In this document: piece by piece, positions 55,147 through 62,549 of the stretch
Layout of the letters: each line of letters opens with the position of its first letter
How positions within the stretch are numbered: the stretch's first letter is position 1
Assembly: GCF_022346005.1 (NCBI RefSeq)
Contig: NZ_JAKRMY010000005.1
Span: 1 to 64,000, forward strand
Direction: 5' to 3'
DNA length: 64,000 nucleotides
Source: Corynebacterium sp. ACRPS
Lineage (GTDB): Bacteria > Actinomycetota > Actinomycetes > Mycobacteriales > Mycobacteriaceae
The notes under the pieces: model-generated
Seen by the model: only the letters and a program-made list of their open reading frames with translations
What the model was told of the DNA's origin: nothing
Databases searched by the model: none
Position numbers and translations under genes: made by a program

Positions 55147-56478
55147 TTAGGCGCCGAAAATGAGATGATTAACAGCATATATGGCCAAGCCTGCCAGGGA
55201 GCCGACGATAGTGCCGTTAAGGCGAATAAATTGCAGATCCTTGCCCACCATCAGCTCGATATTCTGCGAAGCTTCCTGCGCATCCCAGCGCTTGATGGTC
55301 TCCGGGATGATCGCGATAATCTCCGGGGCGAACTTCTCCACCGCGTAGCGCGCGGCCTTGTCCACGAGGTCATTGGCTTGGGCTAGGAACTCGGAATCCT
55401 CGAGCAAACGGTGCGCCAATTCCTTCACCTTGGCCGTCATCTTTTGCCGCAGGAAGGATTCCGGGTCATTGAACTGATCAATTAGCGTAGTGGAAATCGT
55501 GCGCCACATCGCTGCCGGCGCCTGCTGCACCTGATCAGAGGCGAGCATCTCCTGTTTGATGCCCTCGATGCGCTCGCGCATATCCGCATCCCATTGCAGG
55601 TCCGCAGCCAGCTTGGACAGGTTGCGGCGAATGGCCAGGCGGGCCTCGTGGTTGCCATCGCGGCGGACTTCCTCGGCGAAATTAACGAGTTCACTATAGA
55701 CCTTGTCCCCCACCATCTCGCGGGCAAAGCGCGGCGCCCACCCAGGCATGCGCTCATCGATGGCCGTAACCACGGTCGATTCCATCCCAAGGATCTTGCC
55801 GTGTGCCCAGTCAATGAGGTCATCCTCCAGTGGGCGCGCCTTACCGTCCGCGATATAGCTCTCCAGCAACCGCCCCAACGGCGGCCCCCACTCCGGCTCC
55901 GCTAGGCGGTCCATGACCTGGGTGCGGATGAATTGCTCTGCCTCAGCCGGGTCGAGGTCCTCCACGACGCTGGCGGCACGCTTACCAATCCATTCGGAAA
56001 CTTCCTCCGCCTTGCCAGGTTCTGCCCCCTGGCGCGCGAGCCACAGCGGCAGCTCGGCATCTCGCACCTTGGCGCTCAGCGCATCCGCGGTAAGAAAATT
56101 TTCCTCCACGAAGTCACTCAAGGCATCGCCCACGCGGTCCTTATTATTCGGAATCAGCGCGGTGTGCGGGATAGGCAGCCCCATCGGCCGGCGGAATAGC
56201 GCGGTCACCGCAAACCAGTCCGCCAGGCCACCGACCATGCCAGCTTCTGCTGCCGCACGCACGTAGCCGACCCACACCGGCGCGCCGCCTTCCGACGCTT
56301 GCCACCACGAGCACCCCAAAAAGATCACCGCCGCCAGCAAAAGCAGCGACAGCGCAATTGCCTTCCACCGCCGCAGGTCCGCCCGGCGTGCCTCTTGGTT
56401 GCCGGCCTGCGGCACACCGGTGCCTGACGATGCCGGCTCCCTCGCCGTATCGAGCTCTGCGTCCGAGCGGTGCGTCAT
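55147..56478 (-). CDS. DUF445 family membrane protein
   Basis: This 443-residue protein of the DUF445 (YjiN-like) family has one or two helices near the N-terminus (WKAIALSLLLLAAVIFLGCS) and a C-terminal hydrophobic anchor (NGTIVGSLAGLAIYAVNHLI), with a long helical middle. Signatures are GGLADWFAVTALFRRPMGLP and PHTALIPNNKDRVGDALSDF. The ATG at 56478 is preceded by AAGGAGAAC. The function is unknown. Confidence 0.85.
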   Translation of the reverse strand: MTHRSDAELDTAREPASSGTGVPQAGNQEARRADLRRWKAIALSLLLLAAVIFLGCSWWQASEGGAPVWVGYVRAAAEAGMVGGLADWFAVTALFRRPMGLPIPHTALIPNNKDRVGDALSDFVEENFLTADALSAKVRDAELPLWLARQGAEPGKAEEVSEWIGKRAASVVEDLDPAEAEQFIRTQVMDRLAEPEWGPPLGRLLESYIADGKARPLEDDLIDWAHGKILGMESTVVTAIDERMPGWAPRFAREMVGDKVYSELVNFAEEVRRDGNHEARLAIRRNLSKLAADLQWDADMRERIEGIKQEMLASDQVQQAPAAMWRTISTTLIDQFNDPESFLRQKMTAKVKELAHRLLEDSEFLAQANDLVDKAARYAVEKFAPEIIAIIPETIKRWDAQEASQNIELMVGKDLQFIRLNGTIVGSLAGLAIYAVNHLIFGA

Positions 56479-56703
56479 GTGTTCTCCTTGGGGATTGTGA
56501 AGGTGCATTTGAGCTTCGGTCTATAACACTAGTGGCTACTAAACGCATTGGACCGCTGACGTTCCTGGTTAAGCCTATGAACGCCAATGAATCTGAACAG
56601 CATACGTCAGCCAAACGAGCAATGAGGAACTCTCCATACGCTGGCCGCTATGTTCGATTCCGGCTAGAACGGCGTGTCGGTTTGGTCCTATAGCCTTAGG
56701 ATC

Positions 56704-57369
56704 ATGGGCTTTTTAGAAAATCTCTTCAACCGCTACACCCCACGTAATCCGGGCGAACCGGTCTTTGCGGTCATTGATACCGAAACCACCGGCGTTAACA
56801 AGCGCTACGACCGTATCATTGAGCTTGCTGCCGTCCGCGCCGACGCACACTTCAATCCCGTCGACACTTGGCACACACTGCTTTCGCCTGACGGTAAGGC
56901 CATTAAAAACTCCCATATTCACGGCATTACCAATGACATGGTCGCTTCTGCCCCAACGTTTAGCGATGTGTACGGAGATTTCACCAGCTATATCGACGGT
57001 ATGCAGCTACTTGCGCACAACGCCCCCTTCGACTCAAAAATGATAATTGCTGAGGTAGACCGCATGACCGGTGCCGAGAATAGCGAAGAGGAGTACTTCC
57101 CCTTTATTGACACCATTGACCTTGCCAAGCAAATGCTCGACCATGGCCCCTACAACCTGCCTGCGCTCCTAGACCGCCTAGGCCTAAACAATCCGGACGC
57201 GCACGCTGCTGTAGCTGATGCGACCGCCACGGTGAACATGCTCCACGCACTCTTCGGGGTCAAACGCGGCGAAATTGGGCGCAAGATTTTGAGCCAAGGT
57301 GAAGCATTCCAAGCCACCAACTCCTGGCACCAAAGCCACGCCATCCCACTGCTTCCCCGCGAAATATAG
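56704..57369 (+). CDS. DnaQ-like 3'-5' exonuclease (PolC/DNA Pol III epsilon type)
   Basis: This 221-residue DEDDh exonuclease has Exo I in AVIDTETTGVNKRYDRIIE, Exo II in LAHNAPFDSKMI and Exo III in HAAVADATATVNML. It probably acts in DNA proofreading or repair outside the main polymerase. The gene lies between DUF445 and a restriction enzyme, at the edge of a less conserved segment. The ATG at 56704 is used because the upstream in-frame residues are unrelated. Confidence 0.82.
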   Translation: MGFLENLFNRYTPRNPGEPVFAVIDTETTGVNKRYDRIIELAAVRADAHFNPVDTWHTLLSPDGKAIKNSHIHGITNDMVASAPTFSDVYGDFTSYIDGMQLLAHNAPFDSKMIIAEVDRMTGAENSEEEYFPFIDTIDLAKQMLDHGPYNLPALLDRLGLNNPDAHAAVADATATVNMLHALFGVKRGEIGRKILSQGEAFQATNSWHQSHAIPLLPREI

Positions 57370-57477
57370 ACAGCCACCATTGCAAATACCGATGTCCCCA
57401 ATCCGGAGGATCGGTCACATACTAAAGCAGATGGCTACCCCTATGTCTTGCCCTATGACAAGACATATCGAGTGTTC

Positions 57478-60345
57478 TTAGGACTCGTTTGAGATGAGCT
57501 TCTCGTAGTTAGCAAACAGTAGCTCTTGGCGCTGACGCTCCGTAGTGAGCTTGCGAGAAGCACCAAACGCTTTGTCCACTTCTCGGTCAAGACCATCATG
57601 AGCCTTTAAAAGCTCTGGTGCCATTGCGAGCGGGTTATAGTGCTCAGCTAGTGAGCGCTCTGGATGAAGCGCGCGAGCGTCGAGAACCTTCTGGCCAGCC
57701 TTAATAATTCGTTGCCGTGACTTCTCGTCTATCTCTGGCACAGGGAAAGTATTCCAAGTCAATGTGTTTGCGAACCGAAGGTCAGATTTAAGACGCCCAC
57801 CAATAGTTCTTTGCCATGCGATAAACATCGATGACGATGCTAGAGAGAATTGCAGCCCGTCAGGGTCATTTGCCCAGAACGCAAGATTCGAAAGTACATA
57901 CTCAGGACTTAGCCACTGAACGGTGTAGTACTTCCGGGTTTCACTTACAACACTCGGCATAGCTAGGAAATTATCTTTCGGTTCAGGCCCAGGACGGAAG
58001 ATTGCCGGAGTGTCTTTAAGTTTGTAGGCGTCTCCGGTTTCCCGCTGAGAACTACGCCACTCGTAGGTGGCGGTAACTCGCTGCTGCAAGATGGGGGAAT
58101 TATTTAGGTCTTTGGGATCCATATCATCGAGCTTGAAGCACCATCGCCTGATACCGCGCAGTAGTTCCTTAGCGCCGCGAAACGGCCTGAGATATTTAGC
58201 GGCGTGTGGATCTTGAACAGCTTCTTCATAGTCGTTTAGCTCAACGATGAGATTCCCATTCTCAGCGGGCTTTCGACCACCCTTAACTTCAGAAAGGACA
58301 GAACTTAGCCGCTTAGAGCGCTTCACAACTAACACATTTGGGCCGTCGACAAGGTATCCATTAATCCTCTGTCCCACTGACTGCTCAACGGGTTCTCCCT
58401 TAATATCTGGGTAATCCCATAAACGTGGCTTAGCTTCACTATCCCGGGTTAAGCCAACAACGACGCAGTGAACAGCGGCCTTTCCGGGTGCTTCAGAGTC
58501 CCATTTAAAGGTGCGGTGGGCAAACTTAATTCGCCATCCTTCTTGAAATAAGGGCCCAAACAATGCAGGGACTGGTTGGCCTTGGGTAATCGAGTTGGTG
58601 GTCACGTAGGCAAACTCGCCGGGTCGGTCGGCAAGTAGATCTTTTGCCTTTGCATGCCAGCCGGTGACGTAATCCAAATAGCCGTCGTAGTCTTTCCCCC
58701 AGACCCGCTTCATATCCGCAGTCTGCTCTGCAGTCTTGGTGTATTGGCCAATAAACGGCGGATTGCCGAAAACATAAGTCTTATTGGCAGCAGATGGAAG
58801 TATGTCTTTCCAACCAAGCTGTAAGGCATTACCGTGAATAATGTGGGCAGTAATTTTAATCGGCAAGCGCTCAGGGGGCCTACCGACAGCATTGGCTAAT
58901 TCTTTATTGGCTTGGTGGTCCACCAGGAACATCGCGGTCTCGGCAATCTTGCTAGGCCACCAGTTCAACTCAAAGCCGTAGAACTGTCCGATGGAAAGCC
59001 TCTGCTCCCACTCAATATTCAATGACATTCCGGTTTCGCCGCGACGCTGACGGATTGCGACAATCACGTCCGTTTCAATCCGGCGCAATTCCCGGTATGC
59101 CAGCAGGAGGAAGTTGCCAGAGCCGCAGGCTGGGTCACAGAAGATCAGCTCGGAGAGGGAGTCACGGAAGCGCTCCAGCGCAGCCACCGACGTCGATGGA
59201 GAAGACACCAGTTTGTCTGCCTCAGCTCGAAGTTCGTCTAGGAAAAGCGGGCCAATCGTCTTCATAATGTTGGCCTTAGACGTGTAGTGCTCGCCGTCGC
59301 CGCGGCGAGCTTCCTTCGATTTAACCAACTGGAACAAGGAGCCAAAGACGGAGACGTCAATCGTCGACCAATCAAAGTCACAAGCAGCAAGCAAGGCTTC
59401 GCGCATTTGGTAGTCGAAGTACTCCGAGGCCAACGGCTCGGCAAACAAAGCACCATTGACATAAGGGAACTTCGCTAACGTCAACGGCAAACGCTTTGGT
59501 CGCTTCTCCGGGGCGGTATTAAGCACGCTAAATAATTCATTAAGCTGTGGGCCAAGTGATTCCGGGGTGGTTTCATTGCGCACAAAGTCCGCAAACAAAT
59601 GCGGGGTATCCCATAATCCCGAGTCATCACCGAAAAGAAGGAAAAGAATTCGGGTGAGGTAGATAGAAGTGCGCATAACGCGCTCGTCTTCTTCCTCCGG
59701 AGTGGTGGGTGCTTCATCGCCTACAGCTTCATCTACCTCGTCGCCGTTCATCGCGCGGAAGAGTTCCACCATCAGGTGAGAAGCTTCTAATGAAGCTTTT
59801 TCTTCCTCACGGTAGGCACTAGTTTCATAGTCGGCGAGGAACGCGAGTTGTTCGACGTGCTCGTCAATCTCATCCAATGGGAACGTGATGTCCCAAGCTG
59901 CGTTATCGCCTACATAGTCGCGGTTAAGGTGAGTAACCCGCAGGGTCTCGAAGTTGGAGCAGACAACATACGCCGGCAACTGCGAGTTCGGGATGGTACC
60001 GCCCAGCAGGTAATCGAGGGCCTGAACGTGGGCGTCGTCGAGCGGTACTCCAAGGGACTTGGCCTCACCAATGACTTTGCCAGGCATGAACATGTCGATC
60101 TTTCCAGTACGCCCCGTCGAGGCGCGTTTAGCACTGCGCTGGTACAGGTACAGGTCGCGGGCGTTAACTCCAAAGCAATCGAGAAGGTCGCCCCAGAATT
60201 GTTGATCGTGACTCGACTCGGTCGCAGGCCGGTTTTCCGCCCTCCACTGCTCAATGTGGTCAAGCCACCGAAGTTTGAACTCGGTGAGGTTGTGGCGAAT
60301 AGTAGCTCGATCAAAACAGTCGGAGAGGCCATGACCATTAAGCAT
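57478..60345 (-). CDS. MmeI-type (type IIL/IIG) restriction-modification enzyme
   Basis: This 955-residue single-chain enzyme combines endonuclease, N6-adenine methyltransferase and target recognition. The N-terminal nuclease site is D84-X9-E94-X-K96 (KIDMFMPGKVIGEAK), the exact spacing of MmeI. SAM motif I is DPACGSGNF at 404-412, and catalytic motif IV is NPPF at 528-531. The target recognition region follows at about 620-850 and a helical tail ends it. In such enzymes one-strand methylation protects the host. No separate restriction or specificity gene is adjacent, and none is needed. The recognition sequence cannot be read by eye. A type IIG pseudo-methylase is the other option, but all three catalytic motifs are intact. 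Confidence 0.87.
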   Translation of the reverse strand: MLNGHGLSDCFDRATIRHNLTEFKLRWLDHIEQWRAENRPATESSHDQQFWGDLLDCFGVNARDLYLYQRSAKRASTGRTGKIDMFMPGKVIGEAKSLGVPLDDAHVQALDYLLGGTIPNSQLPAYVVCSNFETLRVTHLNRDYVGDNAAWDITFPLDEIDEHVEQLAFLADYETSAYREEEKASLEASHLMVELFRAMNGDEVDEAVGDEAPTTPEEEDERVMRTSIYLTRILFLLFGDDSGLWDTPHLFADFVRNETTPESLGPQLNELFSVLNTAPEKRPKRLPLTLAKFPYVNGALFAEPLASEYFDYQMREALLAACDFDWSTIDVSVFGSLFQLVKSKEARRGDGEHYTSKANIMKTIGPLFLDELRAEADKLVSSPSTSVAALERFRDSLSELIFCDPACGSGNFLLLAYRELRRIETDVIVAIRQRRGETGMSLNIEWEQRLSIGQFYGFELNWWPSKIAETAMFLVDHQANKELANAVGRPPERLPIKITAHIIHGNALQLGWKDILPSAANKTYVFGNPPFIGQYTKTAEQTADMKRVWGKDYDGYLDYVTGWHAKAKDLLADRPGEFAYVTTNSITQGQPVPALFGPLFQEGWRIKFAHRTFKWDSEAPGKAAVHCVVVGLTRDSEAKPRLWDYPDIKGEPVEQSVGQRINGYLVDGPNVLVVKRSKRLSSVLSEVKGGRKPAENGNLIVELNDYEEAVQDPHAAKYLRPFRGAKELLRGIRRWCFKLDDMDPKDLNNSPILQQRVTATYEWRSSQRETGDAYKLKDTPAIFRPGPEPKDNFLAMPSVVSETRKYYTVQWLSPEYVLSNLAFWANDPDGLQFSLASSSMFIAWQRTIGGRLKSDLRFANTLTWNTFPVPEIDEKSRQRIIKAGQKVLDARALHPERSLAEHYNPLAMAPELLKAHDGLDREVDKAFGASRKLTTERQRQELLFANYEKLISNES

Positions 60346-60875
60346 ATATGCCCGAGCACCCTTCGTTTGGCTATGCGCGCGGTTTAGATTCCTTCGTGGG
60401 CCTGTCCCCAGAATGTAGACGCATCGAGAGGTCGGGCACGGGCTTGGCTTCAGCTCTGAGTAATTAGGCCACGCCTCCCCAGAACTGTGTGAGCATAGGG
60501 TGACGCTGGGGAGGCATCGACAATTCGCATGCTCCTCCCCTTTTACGTCTCCCTCAGCGTGTTGGGTGAATGCAAGAACAGCTATTTACTGAGACATCCA
60601 GCGGGCCCGGCAATTGCCACCTAGAGAAGGCATAAGGTTGCGTCCGCTAGTGTGGTTTATCTGTAACCCGTGGTAAGCCTCGTGCCGGTGCACAAGGCGT
60701 TAATTACCCGGAAAAATCAATAACCTCGGCGATTTACTCCTACTTCCGTAGTGCAGGGATCGTTCCGAGGCTTTCAAGATAAAGACTAGCATTTCCATAA
60801 TGAGAATCCAGGATCGACCATAGAACGAGGCTTGACCCACGCCGGGGATGAGGGCCGATCACCAGTGGGACTGCT
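60346..60875. other. Non-coding region of about 530 bases upstream of the restriction enzyme gene
   Basis: No gene is supported on either strand. A 10-bp inverted repeat GCCTCCCCAG (60473-60482) with CTGGGGAGGC (60506-60515) is the only strong structure. The region between the restriction enzyme and the IS3 OrfA may be decayed insertion debris. Confidence 0.55.
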
Positions 60876-61160
60876 TTAAGCAAAATATGTGACGGCCTTG
60901 CGCAGGATGTCACATTCTTCGCGCAGTTGTGCTTGTTCTTTTTCTAACTGGCGGATCCGCTCGGAATCATCTACCGGCTGGGCTTTATCCTGCATGGCTT
61001 TTATGCGGGCACGTTTACCGGTGCCGTACTTCTTGACCCATGAATGCAGCGACGCACGGTTGATACCGAGCTCTGCTGATGCTGAGTTCAGCGAAAGGCC
61101 CTCATTGTTCTCATAGAGGGCCACGGCATCGCGCTTGAACTGTTCGGAGTACCTGGACAT
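60876..61160 (-). mobile_element. IS3-family OrfA without OrfB
   Basis: This 94-residue helix-turn-helix OrfA (YSEQFKRDAVALYENNEGLS, then AELGINRASLHSWVKKYG) ends with the usual zipper and ILRKAVTYFA. The normal -1 frameshift into OrfB would follow, but no integrase core is found downstream. The element is therefore truncated. The left end with hairpin lies at 61192-61218. Confidence 0.8.
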
Positions 61161-61191
61161 GGTGGTAGATTACCAATCTTGCCAACCCGAC

Positions 61192-61218
61192 TGTGCTGGA
61201 TATCAGGCGTCCAGCACA
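61192..61218. repeat. Hairpin in the left end of the IS3 remnant
   Basis: TGTGCTGGA pairs perfectly with TCCAGCACA over a nine-base loop, followed by TAGGGGCCA, which resembles an IS3 end. Confidence 0.5.
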
Positions 61219-61302
61219 TAGGGGCCAGTTCAACCTCGAGGAGATGCGGGTTGGGCGCTAAGGGGCATCGGCAAGCGCCAGCTCTCCCGTCAAAACAGGA
61301 AT

Positions 61303-61347
61303 AGCCCCGCCTCCTGGCATGTTCTCAATGCTATTGGAGGTGGGGCT
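61303..61347 (-). terminator. Terminator of the sdh-linked minus-strand genes
   Basis: AGCCCCGCCTCC pairs with GGAGGTGGGGCT, one wobble in 12. On the minus strand it is followed by ATTCCTGTTTTG. It lies directly downstream of the small membrane gene at 61369. Confidence 0.7.
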
Positions 61348-61368
61348 GGAGGTGCTTAAGAGCGAATA

Positions 61369-61743
61369 CTAGTTAACTCGGCCGGTTTCCTTGCGGTACT
61401 GGCGGTAGTAACGGCGTCCATAGTGGATGGTGCCGGCGGCGGCGATGGCCACCACAACCAAGGAAATGACGCCGATGGCGATGGTCAGGCCGTAGTTGCC
61501 TTCACCTGCGGTGCCCAGCGGGGTGTCCCACACGCCGAGGCCCCAGATGAGGATGCCGGCTGCCGGCAGGCAAGACAGGATCAAGCCCATGCCGACCCAC
61601 GTGGAGGTGCGGAGAAGGGAAGAGTGAGGAGCTGCGAAGGATACTGGGTCGTAGCCTTCGATGTAGTTGTCCTGAATCTTGCCGGAGAACTCCGGATACG
61701 TTTCGCTCTGGTAGTCAGCAACTACGTGGGTGTTATCGCTCAT
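61369..61743 (-). CDS. Membrane protein linked to succinate dehydrogenase genes
   Basis: This protein of 124 residues has a polar N-terminus of about 45 residues and two membrane helices (TWVGMGLILSCLPAAGILIW and LTIAIGVISLVVVAIAAAG), ending in an Arg/Tyr-rich tail (HYGRRYYRQYRKETGR). It lies 56 bases downstream of sdhB. Corynebacteria keep a small membrane gene at this place. It could be an accessory of the respiratory complex, but no known Sdh subunit pattern is seen. Confidence 0.65.
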   Translation of the reverse strand: MSDNTHVVADYQSETYPEFSGKIQDNYIEGYDPVSFAAPHSSLLRTSTWVGMGLILSCLPAAGILIWGLGVWDTPLGTAGEGNYGLTIAIGVISLVVVAIAAAGTIHYGRRYYRQYRKETGRVN

Positions 61744-61799
61744 GGCGGAGTCTTTCTGTCTTTCTCTCGTTCCTAGTATTCCTACGGAATAACTCTAGC

Positions 61800-62549
61800 T
61801 TAGTCGTCCTTGCCACGGAAAGCAGCACGTGCACGTTCGCGGGTAACGGCAGATACTGCGGTCAGTGGGACGCCAGCCGGGCAGACATCGGCACACTCAC
61901 CGTAGAGGGAGCAGTGGCCGAAGTTGGATTCCAAATCAGCAACCATGTTGCGGGCACGGCTGCCGCGCTCTTCCTTACCCAGCGGCATCATGGACAAGTG
62001 AACCAGCTTGGCGCCGGTGAACAGGTGTGCCGCACCGTTCGGGCAGGCAGCAACGCAGGCACCGCAACCAATGCAAGCGGCGTGGTCCAGCGAGTACTCG
62101 GCGGTCTCGTGGTTGATGTGCATGGTATCGGCATCCGGTGCGGTGCCGGCATCCATGGATACGTAACCGCCCTGCTCCATCACGTGGTCCAGTGCGGAGC
62201 GGTCAACCACCATGTCCTTAATGACGGGGTACGCAGCGGAGCGGAAGGGCTCGAGCTGAATGGTGTCGCCATCGTTGAAGTTGAACAGGCGCTGCTGGCA
62301 GGCAGGGGTGTTCTGGCCCGGGCCGTGTGGGCGACCGTTGACGGTCAAACCACAGGTACCGCAGATGCCCTCGCGGCAGTCAGAAGCGAAAGCGAACGGT
62401 TCTTCGCCGCGCTCAACATAGCCGTCGTTGACGTGGTCCAATAGCTCCAGAATGGACATCTGCTCGGAGGCATCATCCACCTGGACGGTTTCGAATTTAC
62501 CTTCCTGGGTGGGTCCGGCTTGACGCCAGATCTCAAGTGTCAATTTCAT
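61800..62549 (-). CDS. sdhB: Succinate dehydrogenase iron-sulfur subunit
   Basis: SdhB passes electrons from SdhA to menaquinone. The 249-residue protein has the plant-type [2Fe-2S] ligands in SDCREGICGTCGLTVNG with NTPACQQ, and the C-terminal [4Fe-4S]/[3Fe-4S] motifs in CIGCGACVAACPNGA and CSLYGECADVCPAGVP. The start overlaps the sdhA stop by one base (TAATG). Confidence 0.95.
   Translation of the reverse strand: MKLTLEIWRQAGPTQEGKFETVQVDDASEQMSILELLDHVNDGYVERGEEPFAFASDCREGICGTCGLTVNGRPHGPGQNTPACQQRLFNFNDGDTIQLEPFRSAAYPVIKDMVVDRSALDHVMEQGGYVSMDAGTAPDADTMHINHETAEYSLDHAACIGCGACVAACPNGAAHLFTGAKLVHLSMMPLGKEERGSRARNMVADLESNFGHCSLYGECADVCPAGVPLTAVSAVTRERARAAFRGKDD

Noticed and set aside
9085..61276. 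Over-represented word as a chromosome-segregation (KOPS-like) signal
   Set aside because: Such signals are strand-biased. Here 12 copies lie on one strand and 8 on the other, so polarity is weak in this window.
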